From the NCBI GenBank assembly GCA_016801845.1, contig CM028914.1:21549466-21613465 (forward strand): DNA of 64,000 nucleotides. The letters run 5' to 3'. Within the stretch, counting starts at the first letter, position 1, and every line of letters begins with the position of its first letter. Of this stretch, positions 25,405 through 40,435 are shown one piece after another. Both the position numbers and the translations under genes were made by a program. Source of the DNA: Polydactylus sextarius. Lineage: Eukaryota > Chordata > Actinopteri > Polynemidae. The notes beneath the pieces were generated by a model that was not told the DNA's origin, ran no database searches, and was given only the letters and a program-made list of their open reading frames with translations.

Positions 25405-28400
25405 GTGAGGAGTATGAAGACTGACCCCTGGGACAAACCATGAGTGACTGAGGCAGTTGAATCTGTGAAATCCTGCTTCTTTATCACTGTCCTCAGTCTG
25501 CTGGTGATACAGTGCTGCTCTGCTTCACCACAGTCAGATTCTACAGTGCAGGATCTCAGATGAATGAATGTGTGTCCATCCTTACATATCTGTGCACCAT
25601 TGCTCCATATTGGCAAAATAATTTTACATTGACTTTCTTTCTCATTGGGGGAAAAAAAAAAATCAGCAGCTTTTTATCTTTAGCTGGTGCTGACAATCAC
25701 TTTCACTGGTTACGGTGACAAATGTAGGCAGGTAAAGAGGTTTCTAGTTCCTTTGGCAAAGAAGTGTAGGCTTCTTACCCAAGAAGTCCAGTTGTTTCTG
25801 AGTTTTCCCAACCTGAGTCGTGATGTGTGACGACCATGTGATTCTCCGTTCACCTGCTCCACCTCAGCTCCACTGATGTGTGTCACTGATTTTGTCCTTG
25901 GTTTTTTAAGCTGTTCTCTATGCACCATTCTGTAAGAATAATGATTTTCCTCCTGTTATAAATTCTCATTATATTGTTGGTAGGATGACAGTGTGACTGT
26001 CAACAGGCAGCAGTAGTTGCAGCGATTTAGATAAACATGAATATACACTGTTACTATTCACGCTTTAAATTCTGCTGATATAAAATTTAGCTGGTACAGC
26101 TTATCCCTAATATCAATATTTTAAGCTTTCAACCTTCATGTTCACTAGTTCAAAATGATGGACTGAGGAATAAATTTACACAGATGTATGAAGGTGTCAG
26201 ACTTTGAACTTGTAGATACACAATTTAAAATGAATTGAAACAAGGTTAGGATCAGGGCTAAAAAAAACCCTGTAGTCGTCGAAACTGAGTCATATTAAAG
26301 ATGACATTGACCAACTCCTATATCCGCTCCTGGGTTTTGAAAGATGCTAACAGTCTATTTTTACATTTCTCCATTTAACAAGTCTCCTGAGTTGAGATTT
26401 TGCTGAGCGAGCAGCCTTAGGTCCTTGTCTGTGACTGCCCTTGGCCTGATGGCATGGCTTGATATGTAAACCACACCATCTATACCAGCCTGCATTCACT
26501 CTCCATGTGCTGTTACAGGGGAAGGCTGATGAGGAATAAGAAACCTGTTAATTAGGGACGCTATGTTGAGCTTTATTACTGCTGGCATGCAGTGGTGGAT
26601 TGGTCTTATGAGCCTCATAGTTCAAATGTAATACCAGAGAATATAATAGTTGGGCTGCTAAGTAATAAAAACATAATTCAATGCAGTGCAGTGCTCACAT
26701 ACATACAGTATATGACTCACTGTTGAAGAGCTGGCCACAGAACTTACTTATACTTAATACTTTTAAAGCACTGACCGACTACAAGTGTTGAAAAATGTCT
26801 TGTTGTTCAGTCCTGAAGATGCAAATATCATCAGTGTCAATGAACTAGTCAAACATTTGATACTTATTTTTGAGGATAGTAAGTGACACTTCAGTTTTCA
26901 TCATTGTAAAAGACACATCTGCTGAATGTGGTTTATCTCTCTTCATGGACACAACAGTCATTTTTGTTGAAGTCAAATGAAACCAATCCACAGCTGTCTT
27001 GTCTCTAGGGTGTAGTGTCTTTATGCACCAGGCAGCCACAGTGCCAGATAGTATAAAACTAAATTAGTTGGCTTACCAATCTCAATTAGATTGTAGTTGT
27101 TTCTCTTTATTATTAATTATGCATTTGTGTTTGCTGCTAACTTTGCTGTTTTCAGTATTACAGTCTTCTAACTGGTATAGATTATAGGCTTCATTAGCAC
27201 ATGGTTCACAGCTGTGCATGGCTTGCAGGTGGGCATATGGATGGACAGATGTACACAGTAACATGGTCCCTGATGGGCAGTGTAAGCTTTATTCTGCTCA
27301 GTGATTATGAAGACAGAGAAGGACACAGTTCATGAGCATGAGAAATATTAATAAACCTGGTGTTTGGCTGAAGGCCTGAGTCTATGCATTACCCCGGGGG
27401 GTTAGTTATGGCCAGTTTAACACGTTGAAGTGGCCTCATCTCATTGTTGCATAGAATTGGCTGTGGATGATGAAGAATTTGGGTGAAGAGCTGTGTGTGT
27501 GCTGATGGTATAACATCTGTCAACCTGTTCTCCTACAGCCATGGTGCAGGTCTGGAGTCTCTCACAGGGCTTGTCATACCCGCCGGCTTTTTAACCTTAC
27601 CATTATGACACTGCAATAAGCCTCTAAAGTAATGCTGACATTGTTTATAGATGATGGTGATGCATTCTGCTGCTAGTTTATGTCTGCAGTCAAATTCATC
27701 CAAAGTGCTCAGGGAAAGCCTTCCTCAGTGTTGACAGTGTGTTTCTGGTCCTGGTGCGTCTTTACTGTGGTGCTCATCCGCTGCCACTTTCACGGACACG
27801 GACACGGACATGGACACATGTATAACGGCTCTGTCAGCCAGAGGAAGCAGTGAGATGGATGAAAGGATACAGTATATTAATTTCACCAGACAGAGCAGCG
27901 TCTGGCAGAGGAAGTTAATGCGGTGTGTAGTGTGTTGTCTAAAATAAACGTGATCTTGAACACTGTGTAACCGAGGATTCATACTCGAACCATTTTCACT
28001 AGGAGGGTTTTTAGTGCAGCAGTGTGGTTTTTGGTAATGGTTTCCTGCTAACATGCTCTGTCCTGTTCTGAATACTTTCTTTGAATACTCTACTCCATTA
28101 CACTCCCTCCCCTCCCCTCCAGCCTTTCTAAGCTGGCTAGCTTCCTCCCCGTCTCATTTTACAGCCCGGTCTACTGATGCAGCACCGTCAGCTTCCTCCA
28201 CGCCGACTTCTCCAGACCCATTAAACATTCATTGGATAGGGCCATAAGATACCTCACCACGGCCTCAGCTGTGCTGCTTTAAATTCAGCCCAGGATCTTA
28301 GCCTTGCATCCTAACCCTGATGCTGTGAAGCCAGACTTGAACTTAGCTGGGCTGCATTTAAGAGAAGCATCAGAAAATCTGTGCATTAGACTGATTGATA

Positions 28401-31400
28401 ATCTTGGGGTTTGACACATTCTTCCCTCCATGCTGTGAGGCAGGAGTATGTGGATTGATGCAACTTGCAGTGGACGCTACAGATAAATGATGACTGTGGT
28501 TTGTAGTTATGATGCTTAGAATAATATGAGAAGTGAGTGATTAGTGGAACATTTCCTTTTCATTTATCTGGACTGGCACAGGACCTGTAAGAAAATACGT
28601 CAGAAAAAATTTACCCACTAAACTCAAGTGAGCACCTTATAGGTCACAAAATAGATATGTATGTAGCACAAACCATTATGCTGTATGAGGCAAATAAACA
28701 ATTTGGTTATTGGTTGGACTTTCAGTTTTTGTCATTGCTGTAGCAGAACAGTGTGAGAGCATTAAGGCAGTCTGGGGTTCATTATCACACCCAAGGATAG
28801 TTGGAGCCAGGGATTGAACCCCTGACCCTCTGATTAGTGAATAAACTGCACATCTTCTGTACCAGACTGCACATATCCAGTTGGAATCCAGTTGAAATCC
28901 ACCTCATTTTATCATCTTCGTCATCAGTATATTTCTGTGGCGTCAATGTGGCACAGCCTACTTTGTGCCCAAGGTCAAGGGATCGGCTGCAGTCCCTCAA
29001 AGGATAAGCAGCGTAGCTAAGGATAGATGGATATATTTGTGTTACATAATGAATACTTTTATGAAAGCTGTGTATGTTATGAATGTTGAAATTTGTCAGT
29101 GCTGACGAGCAGCTATCAAAGTATCAGACATTAAATGTCGCTAAATCCTGATTTGTTTATGAGAGTTTTTTTTTTTTACAATTTTCAAGCCATAGACAAG
29201 AACTGAGAGCAAAAATGACTAATGTTTAAAAGCAAATCTGTTCTATCTTTAGCAAGGACTAACTCTGTTAGACTAGTCTCCGTTTTCTACTGGTCACACA
29301 GCCGCATGTACAGTTGTTCAGTTGGCTCCTGTAGAGCGAGGCTGATGATCAGCCTTTGAGCTTCTATGGCCGCTTTCAAGGTGTCAAGTAACAACTTATT
29401 GCTGAATTAAACTGTTCTTAATCTTTCTATCAAAAGGTCAGATCACTTCAGTCCAACCAATAAACAACAGATGGAAGAGCACATTATTCTCTTAAGATGT
29501 AGTGAATATCATGTGGCAGCAAAGAGGCAGAGGAGAGGAATGTGAAACAGTAACAGTCTATTGGGAAGAAGCAGATAAAAACTGGTGGTATTGAGAGGAG
29601 CCAGAGTGTAGTGTGGACACGAGGAGAGCAGGGAATAGCTGTCATGTCTAAATAGAGACATATTAGGGGAGCTGTGGTTGTATATGCTCCAGCAGCAGGT
29701 ACAGTTTGCTTACTGTGAAGATTAAACAAGAGCATTTTGCAAACAAGACAAGATCTGGATCTGCTACGAATCCTGTGTTAAAATCTCATCAGAGAGTGTA
29801 GGTCAGTATCTGTTATGTTTGCACGACCACTCTTACCTCTCCTGTTAGAAAATAAGCCATCTAGTCATAATGCCATGAGCAAAACTCACTTTGAACCAGG
29901 ACGTCAGAGGAGTTGACTCATTATTTCATTTTTGACCATTAAACTTCCTCTCATCTGCTGTGACCTGATGCCACGACCTTGTCACAGCACTGACAGCCAC
30001 GCATGAAGCTGGTCAACATGTGAGAGTGTGATAAAGAACAATCCTTCAGACAGCCAGAGACATGAAGATGGTGTGAGGTGTCTCCTCAGACCTTTTTTCC
30101 TTTCGTCAGATCTGGATTGGACATTTGTTTATCGATTGTGGTTGGAAAACACAGGTCAGGTCTGAGGAGACAGATGGTGACTAATCGCTGTGATAGCTCA
30201 TATAACTAGAGAGGGAGAAAGAGGGAGAGATTTATTTCAAAGCAAGTGTTCCCTCTGCTTTCTGCCAGATGTCAGCTACATACCACAAAGGCTCAAAGTC
30301 CCCATTTGTTTAAATGTCTCATTTGGAATCTACTGCTGCTAAAGTGATTTAAAGGCAGACAGGTTGACATTTTAATAGAAATACTACATTTGAATTTATT
30401 TGGATTAAAAATAATTCATTTGATAATAAAACTGCCATCAAGGATGCAAATAGTGTGCATTTATATAGCATTATTGTAGTTGTTATGGCCCCTGGAAGTG
30501 TTTTACACTACTAGTCACACTTACACACTGTGGAACAGGTATAAAAAAAATTGGCACCTACTTTGTTGCCTAAAGACCATCAACTGTGTGATTAGCGGAA
30601 GACCTGCTCCACCTTCTGAGCCACATCCAGAGCATGACTTTCATCATTAATGTGTGTGAGATCACAGCTTGTGACATGTTTGTATGCCTCCGTGACGACA
30701 GTCGTGGCCAGAGGCATCATGTTTAAGATTGTTTGTCGGTCCCACGCTTGTGAACGTGAAATATCAAAAACACTCTGAAGGCTTGCTTTCAAATTTGGCA
30801 GAAGCATTCTCTTGGACTTAAAAATGAACTGATTAGATTATGAATTTAAGCAGCTATAACTTGAAACTAGACTGGCTGACAGAGGTGTACAGTTTAAATC
30901 ATCTTGCTGCTCTCATTTGAATCGTGTAAACAAAACACTCTAGGCACATAAACTGTCTTTTAAACTGTGTTGAGTATTTTTTAATGTGGTTCTGTGCACT
31001 GTCTGGACCTTATATGAATATCAAACCTCAGGCATGAACTGAACTTGAGAGGAATCGCCTGATGTCATTCCATATGCAGCCTCAGTGTTATATAGCTGTG
31101 ATTACTGCAGCTCAGAGAATAACAGGTGGTACGTTTAGTATCTTTTGGCTACACTTTAGGTTTAAGTGATTGTTTGCAAAAATACAAAGCTGGATGAGGG
31201 AGGAAGAGCAGCAGGTGTGGATTTACATGTAAAATGTGGCAGAGAACGACTTAGCAAAGCAAAGGATGGTGGCACTGGAGATTTGACAAACTGAAACAGG
31301 CTTCCTGTTCACAAAAATCACAGACAGGAAATCCTGGCAGGAATCATAAGGACAAAAATCACACAGGACATGAGCAGCCTAAATGTTGACCACATGGAAG

Positions 31401-34400
31401 GGAACCGGGGTTTAAATGCAGCGCTTGATGAGTGGATTGCAGTCAGATGTAAAGCAGCCTACACACAGGAAGAGAACAGGAAGCTGTGGAGACGTAGTGG
31501 GAGCCATGACTATAGACCTGTTTTCAGAAATCTGAGCCAGCAGACAGTAGGAGACTGTAGAAGTCTTGGGATTATAAATTGAACATTTAAAGGTATATAA
31601 GTGTATATTCAAGGATAGGAAACAAAACAGTTTTAGTAACATATATACTGTATGTGTGATTAACTGCCTCCTCGTTGCAGGAGGAGGCAGCACATAGCTG
31701 CTGAACTTCCTGTTACTGTCTCTCTGCAGTGGATGAGACAGACCTGAATGATGCAACCATGTGTTGTTCGTTGGACACAGCAGATGTGACTGTGCTTTCA
31801 TCTAAAGTTCATTGTGTGACTGTGTCTGAGGAAACTTTACTGTAACAACTGCTCTTTCAGAACGAGGCTGTGAATCACCACAAAGCAGCTGCGGGTCTGA
31901 CCATTTACTGTGACCCACCATAAGTGACTTGCTTACATTAGTGAACTCCCATTACCATTACCATCATCGTCATCATTATCATTATCATCATCATCATCAT
32001 CATCACGAGGCATGTTAATGATAAAGAAGAATCTGTTAAAAAACACCGCACTATCACTGATTTGTAATTACATCTACATCCAGTCTTCTGGAGGATTTAG
32101 ATCAGAGCCTCTATCAGGCCGTACACAGTCAAAAAGGAAAGCCAGTGTTTTTCAGTGAAAATACAGGATACCAGCTGCCCCAAGTCAAAACCATTTGGTC
32201 AGGAGTTATGTAACAGCACAGACACATTAAAGAAATGAAAGAATGCACAGTCAACTGCTCCCACTGCTGTTGCTGTAATCTACTGCTGCTGTAGTGTGTT
32301 CTCTGATGTGGTGACTTAAAGAATGCAGTTTTTAAAAAAGCAATTAGTGTTTAAATACATTTCAAAGATGGAACCGTCTAGATTAAATGTTGAAACTACA
32401 GAGAGCGCTGGGTGAAGTGTTCTCCAGTCAGAGGTGATGAGTGGCTTTAATAACATTTCAATCAATAAACAGATCTAAGCTGTTGCAAAGCAACAAGTTC
32501 AATCTTACAAAAATCAGCTTGATCACAGATTTTGGAAATTGTCCTGATCACAAAGGAACAGTCTGGCTCACTTTATAACATGGCCCATAATGAAACTGGC
32601 TTTCAACTGGTTTCCAGTCCACTTATGAGCACGTTCATTTGAAAGAGGCATGTTTCTGAATTATAAGCAGCATCTGTAACACCATAAGTGGAGCTATTTT
32701 TAATGAGAAGCTGAAGAAACAGTAGGAATAATATCCAGTTACTGAAAGTGAGGCTGTCACGTAGGCAACCGCTCTGGGCTATAAACATGTGACAGGTTCA
32801 GCATGTCCAGGTTCACTGATAGTTTTTCCTCATGATGAAGAAACAAGAAAAGACACAACCATACAGCTGCCCTCAGGGAAGGTCTCTACGCTCACCAACA
32901 ACAAACTACATCCAACATGTGTTGATAAACAGACTTGTTTTCTTCATCAAAGCTGATTTTTTTATTGGTGGCAGTTCTTAGTTTAAAGGCAACACTTCGG
33001 TCTACACGGGGAGAGAGTTTGGCTTTGACAAAGCCAGACATAAAGGACTTGTTCCTGATCGAGAGCGGGCTGAGAGCTCCGCTTTTATTATGTGTTTGAG
33101 CAACCAGCAGTTTGTCGAATACACAGCACAATGTCTGATTTATTATTTAGAGTCATCAGGTTGAATTGTGACATTAAATATGAACAGGTAACTCATGCGC
33201 TATCAGAAATCATTGGGAAGATAATTCTATATTAAATTATATATGAAGGGGAAAATATGCAGTGAAATGTATTTGAACCTTCACATACGGCGCAAGTTGT
33301 GATCAAAGGATGTCAGTGCCACTCTCTGTCAGTGTTTGGCAAACTGTTTGGCATTTTGTTGACATGTTGTAATGTAGCAGTAGATGTTACCTATACAAAA
33401 TGACATGTTTTTATTGTGTTATTTGATTGGCAGCCAATATATAATGGCAGATGATTCATCACCTGATAGACATATAGTTATGTTGTATTTGATGATAACT
33501 GACCAAGCCACAGTCAGTGACTGGAGGATAAAGGCTGAGCACAGATGACTGGCCAGTGCCAGTGTAGCAGCTGTGTGTGTGTGTGTGTGTGTTTAGTTCT
33601 TGTTTTAGTTCTTTTTGATTACTGCCAGTATGTCACTATGATTTGTTGCCTTAAAAATTCCCAGCTTGTTGCTTCTCTCTAATCCCCATAACAGCTGTAT
33701 AATACAGTCAGAAGGAGAAACCACACAAACTTGTAAGAGGTAGTTGCATTTAAGTAGCTGATAATAATCAGCTGTGAGAATATCCATGGTTACACCTGCA
33801 ACAGAGAGAGGACCTGTTGTATCACAAGACATGATAAGACAGCTGATCAGGTTGATTGATCCTGAATGTGAGTGTGGCATCTGAGACACTGGCATCACCA
33901 CACCAAAGCTTCTGAACAGCTGTCGTGTCATGTGACACCGACATCATTAGTAGTATTGATGGTTTTAGTTATTATTTGTGTGGTTGGAAGCTATAGAGCA
34001 AATAATCATCCAAAAGACTATTGACTTTATTCTCAATATTTACACTTGGTTCTTGATTTTCTCCTTATGTCTGATCCTAGTTCTCTGTCATATTCCAGAA
34101 ATAGAAACTGAAACTGTAAAGACAAACTGTAACATCTTACAGTAATCACTATATCTGAATCATTTCACATAGGTCCAAGTGCTTATATTTTTGTGTATAT
34201 AATGTGACTTGTAACATCATGGTTAACAGCTCCAAACAATCTCACCACCACAGAGCTCAACAAGCTGAAAGTGGCTGAGCGCCGACTGCCAATCTGACCA
34301 TCTGTGTCAGTGAAACTGGTTGGACTGCAGAGATGGTGTCAGCCAGTAGACTGAGCTACGCTGTTACTGAAGCTCTGCTGCTGATGTGTTTGTGTGTGAC

Positions 34401-37400
34401 CTGTTGGCTGTGGATGAATCAAATAATCGCTCATAACAAACATTTTGAGAAAAGCAAAGATACACATAGTAATTCACTGAGCTTTAGTTATCACCAGGGT
34501 CAAGAACAAATGTTAAAACTCATGTTTTGATTGAAGACATACACACATCTAACTGATCTGATTCTATATTCATTTGAAAGGACCATGTTGGCTCTAGTAA
34601 ATACTGAGCGCTCATCTGGTAGACGCCATAAGTGTGAATGTCAGTGTTTATACATGTGATATAAGAAACGCTGGGCTTTTATCACACACCAATAAATAAC
34701 ATGCTGAAAGTGTCATAGTGTTATAATGACCTGTTCTCATTGTCTTTACAGAGAAAACAAGCTGAAAGTTTGTAACGTTCACTGACAGCCGAGCTGATGC
34801 AAAATGTCTGTGTGAACCGTTTCTGACATAACGCATCCCCTCACCGCCAGCGAGTAACATGCTGCATTTATTCACATTACTTTTCTCTCACTGTTCCAGG
34901 CTTCACTTTGGAAACACTCCAACGCAACGTCTCTGCAGCAGCTCGCAGTTTGATGAGGATGTTCTCACCTTCCCAAATGAGTTGGAGAGAAGGTGTAGAT
35001 GTGCCAGAGTTTGAATCACTTGCAGTGCGACAGGTGTGAACACACCTGAACACAGAGCGTTCACCTCACAGAAGAGAGAACAGACACAACAGCAGCAGCG
35101 TTTTTTTCAACATCTACTCATTCAAACATATTTTTGGCCTAGTGCAGCTTGTGCCAAATGCATGTGAATGTTTCATTGTGCAGCTGCATGACAAAATAAT
35201 GTAACGTCTGAATGATGGAGAAATCATTTGCAGCTGGTTCTCTGTTGACAGTCCTAACAAACAAATAGAGGCTTCTTCACTGAATCCTCAGTCAGATACT
35301 GGTCTTACTTAAGTTGTTGAGTTTCTTTTGGTTCCTCATGAGTATCAGAGTCTTGAACTCAAGTGTCCGCTGATCCACCCTCAGCCAACTGACCTTAATA
35401 CCAGCTGGTCAGCAGGAGGTAAGAGGCTCAAAAACTCTCCTTTGTCCTCCTTCCAGACTCTGTGGTGAAATGTGAGATTCTTAGAGCAGGTAGAGGCCTG
35501 CAACAGGTTCAAAAGTTAAAGCCCCACTTATCTGAAAGCCAGAGCTCATAGCACAGTTTCTTGGGACAGAAAAGGTTATGCATACTGTGTGTCTAAGAGA
35601 TAAAACTTTGATTTGAATATAAAATATCTGAATATTTCAAACTTCTCATTCCTCCTGGCAGAATTACAGCAGCCGATATGGTGTTGAAACAGTCTGACCC
35701 TCTAGATCAAAGCTCTGTTGAGGAACCGCTGTACGATTACTATAATAGCCGTTATTATTATATTTCATATACAGAGCAATGAGACACCTCTTTAAATGGT
35801 GATACAGACATTATATCTGCATCTGTACTTTATCCTCATATATTAGTTATGTGGGAAGAACTGTAAAGGATTTTTACAGTGTCTCATTGTTATGTGAATC
35901 TTCAGGATACTTATATGATCAGAATGATAACTAAAAAATTATGAGTTGATATTGATAATTGATGAGGAACAAAATGAAAGGCTGCTGTGTGATACAGCAC
36001 ACATATAACGTGGTTGAAAAACACTGAAGTTGTGTCTTTTTTGTCTTGTGAACGGCCCTCACTTGTCATTCTTCACCCAGCCCCCAGGAGGTGAGTGTCT
36101 CATTCATTCACGGACCAATAACTTTTTCCTTTATGGTTCCTGAGGAAAGTGTTTAGAGATGAGACTCCGGTCCTGCTCTATAAAGTGAAGAATGAAACGC
36201 GTGACCACACCACATGTGAGAAGCAGCGTTTTCCGTCTCCCTCCTCTCTGCATATACAACTGAGGGAGTTAGTGGAACATCTTCCAGTCAGGTCAGGCAC
36301 TTTGAGAAGCTGCTGGGAAGCCACACTGGGAACTGGCCCAGTGCTTGATCTTTGTATCTAACTATGAGACATTCGTTGTATATTAGTTACACTTCTGTTG
36401 GGGAAAGTTAGCACCCTGCCCTAATGTGAACCATGTAAAGTTATACTATGTATTAGTCTGTGCCTTCAAACTGCACATAAGATGATTAATGGTACCCTGA
36501 TACCTTCATGGACTTTACAAATGTGAACGCTACTCTATAACTAACGAGCAAGACTTGGTCAAGACCCAGGATATAGCTGGAACATGTGTGCAGTTTTATT
36601 GTTCTGCCTGGTGTCAGCGCATTTCTGTCCTTTTGTTTGGCTGAATGATCTTCTCTTTCTAGAAAACAGATTTTCCACTTGAGTCTTGATTAATGTGTGC
36701 ATAGATTTGTAAACTAAAACCGTCAGCAGTTTCACAGCTTTCAACCCACTGAAGTCAGTTCACTGTGGGCAGTTAAAGTCCAGATGGTCAGAGAAAGTAT
36801 TGCCCTCATGAAGGCTTTGTCCATTTTTGCCTTCACATCTGAACTATCTGCTCTGTATGAATCTCCTGCAGCCACACTGAACATTGCATGCGATGAATTT
36901 CAACCATAAGGCATTACTGATGGGGAAGGGATGCAGGCATGCAGTAAACCTAGAGGGCAAAGGGCCAAGGATACAGCAGTAAAAGAGCTGTCAGCAGCAA
37001 TATCTGTAAGAAGTGCTTGCATCAGTGCTGCACAGGTTAAGGTGAATCATCAGCACAACTTAAGACGCAGCAGCTGTTTGGACTGAATTGTTGGGACAGT
37101 TGAGGGATGCACAGTCGTTTCTCTTTTTTGGGGGGTTGCTCAGTTTTATGACAGAGGGCACTAAAATCTTAATTTCACTTCTGATGATAAGCATCAGCTC
37201 CAGTAAAAGTGGGTCATGGAGAAGGATGGATTAATAGACAAAATATCAGTGGACATTTTGTTGACAACAGCACCGTGATAGACGGGCTGACCTGTGTCAC
37301 ATTGACCCATGGCTATTTGCCTGGGAAATACCAAATGAAAACTGAATGTAGGATTAAGTCTCTTTGAAAACCAGCCTTTGCCTGGATTCCTCATATACCA

Positions 37401-40031
37401 GGCTAACTAACAACAGTTTGCAGTGTTGTAAATGTTACCAACATCATGACTTGCAGTCCATGCGACAGAAGGGATCAGATGCTGCACCCTTTGAATTCTG
37501 AATAATGAGGGGTGCTTGCTTGAGAGTAGGAAACCAGAATTAGGTCAAGTCTTCCACCCCATGGTGTAGTATTAGTGTTTTAAGCCACCCTGCTATATCT
37601 GAGGATCGTAGCACACACTGACAAACACAAATGAGCAATGCAATTTCCCTAAGCTTTCAGGCAAAGTGTTTTGACTTGGTGGATGCGGTTTTTTGTTTTT
37701 TCTCCTCATTTAAACTGAGCCTGTACTTTGCAATATATATATTCTCACTCACTGCTCCATTTAAGTAGAATCCCACTTCTTGCGTGAAGTATGTGCACAG
37801 TGAATATAGTGTAGCGTGCATGGTTTGCACATTTTGCTTTATTGTTGTGAAATTACAGTGTAGTTGTCTTTGATGTCATGTGGGAGAACAGGAAGCTCTT
37901 AATTGCCTCTTCTAATGCTTTTTCGTTCGGAAAGTATTTCAATGCCATTTTTAGTTCTCTCGTTGGCTCATGACTGCAGAGAGTAATATTTGGACAACTG
38001 AATGAATGAATGAATGTACTGAATGGGGTCTAGTGGTAGTAACACAGATGATTTGTTTCATTGCACTTGACTGAATTTGTCAGGTTTTACACACTTGGAA
38101 AATTAAGTCAAAATTAGCTGTGTGATTTGACGGATAGAAACGTTGGACAGAATATCAGTCCACCTGTTCTTCAGAACTCTATTGCAGAGGGTTAAGACCC
38201 AGACAAAGCAAAACCCCCATCACCCTTGGTATTCAGCCTTGACTGAGGAACAGCTAACAACATTTGTTAGCATTTAACTTAAAGCCTTTAGTCTGTATAC
38301 TTCTAATCATGAGTGTAAATGCTACACTCATGATGAGATCCTCAACATAGTCCAATATTAGGTCGAATAACTGCAAAGCTAAACCACATTTCAGCTGCAC
38401 AATGTGGTCAATGCTAATTAGCAAATGCTAGACTTTACACTGTTTTGTCTGACACATGTGTATCACTGTCTGCTGTGTTTGTAGCCACTGCAGCTCTGAG
38501 AAACCTAAGATTTAAGCCTGGAGATTTTGTTAGCAGATGGTGATGCAGTTTAGAGGCCAAGTGACATAAATTAAAGAAAGACTAGACATGCTCATTCACT
38601 TTTGTGCCTCAAACTGCAGTAGTTTTATAAAGGGATTGAAGTAAGCGTGCTTCAGACAGAACGTCCAGGCTGGTCAGGGATCAGCTGAACTCTCCTGTGC
38701 TGAGCTGTGACAGGTGAGCACGTGTGCAACGAGCAGTGAAGCTCAAAGACGAAATGTAGTTGAAATGGTTGTGGCCATTTGCTGGATGTTATATGCCCCA
38801 GATGCCCTCTTGGCTTAGTGGGCTAGCTGGCAACATTATTAATGCCTCCATTAATTTCACAGGGCTGCCGTTTTATTACCATCACGATATGAGTTCAACT
38901 TCGGAATAAGATACAGGAAAGACTAAGTGCAGGTGCAGGAATGATAGGATGTGTGATAATGCTCTAGCCTTGCAACAGTCATCAATAATTTATGTTGTAT
39001 TGTGTAAAAATCTCATTTATTTTTCATTTTGGTTGGCACTGCAGAGTGGGCCAGTTGTCACTGTTAGACGGTGCCAGGAATGAGCCAGGGGACCAGCTGA
39101 GACAGGGACGAGGGAAGCTCCAGTATATTCTGTGTTTAACGTGCCAACACCGTGTCTCTCATGAAATAGTATGCAGGAGTGTGTTTTATAAGCTCATACT
39201 CATATGGTTTATTTATCGCTTCTCACTGAATCTTCATGTGCAGTTTCATTCGTCACCTTGCATAAATATAAAAACATAGGTTTCGGTGAAGCTTCAGTGT
39301 CAAAATAAGACTGACTTAACTGTCACATAGTGTCATATATGGTCTATTATACTGTCATGTAAGAGAGAAATAGCAGGAGCTGGAAACAAACACAGCTCAT
39401 AAATCACACTGGGTTTTAATTGCATTGTGCTAAAGAATTATGAAGCAAAACACACACACACACACACAAAACAAGGGGAAAAAGAAGTGAAGTGAATAGA
39501 GACTTGTTTTCATGGTGTGATGTTACTCCCAGCTAGTTATAAAATAGAGCTTGTAGTTGAGACAGGAAGCCAGTCCTTATTCTAACATCCTTCTCTCAGG
39601 TGTTATCCACTGATACCGTGATACATTGAAGCTGAGAGATATTCAGACTGCACCTCCTTTTACATGTTTGAATCGCTGTCACTGCTCCATCAACACGGTG
39701 AAGCCTCTCCATGTCTCTAAAATATCCCATAACTGCTTGGTTATGAAATGATTTGAAAATGACCAACAAAACACCAAAGATGTTTTGTGTTGGGAACCTA
39801 TGGAACTGTGAATTCCTCTCGTTTTGATACATTTTCTGATTTCAAATTGAATAAATTACATCATTACAAACTTTATGGGAATTATTTCTTCTTTTTATCC
39901 CTTGAACTAAACACTTACATTTTCAAGTCAGTTTGTAGCCTGTTGCCTGATTTACATGCTACAACACAGCGATGCAGTACTCCCGGTAACAATCACAGAG
40001 AACCCTTCACTTCTCTACCACCTTCCTGACG

Positions 40032-40073
<42 letters not shown>

Positions 40074-40231
40074 AGTGTGTGTGTATGTGTGTTTGCGTGT
40101 TTGAGTGCACCTTAGTGGTTATACCTTGCGATGGTTCCCTCCCTCGGGTCTTTGATTGTAAATGAGCTAAACCCTTATGGAGAGGGAGGATGAGCAAATC
40201 AGCTCAGCCTCTTTCTCCCCTCTGTCTTCTC

Positions 40232-40264
<33 letters not shown>

Positions 40265-40399
40265 TGCTCCCTCTCCGTCTCATCAGTTATAAACAGTGAA
40301 GTCATACCTTCCAAGGGGCCTGTTTTTGTGCTATCTGCGATGATGTCACCAGCAGCCAATCAACTTGTAGTGCTGTTCGAGGTATTGCATGTGCGTATA

Positions 40400-40435
<36 letters not shown>

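Noticed and set aside
31370..31582. 70-codon plus-strand ORF in intron 1
   Set aside because: No family resemblance and no flanking splice signals of quality. The surrounding wording looks like degraded dispersed repeat.
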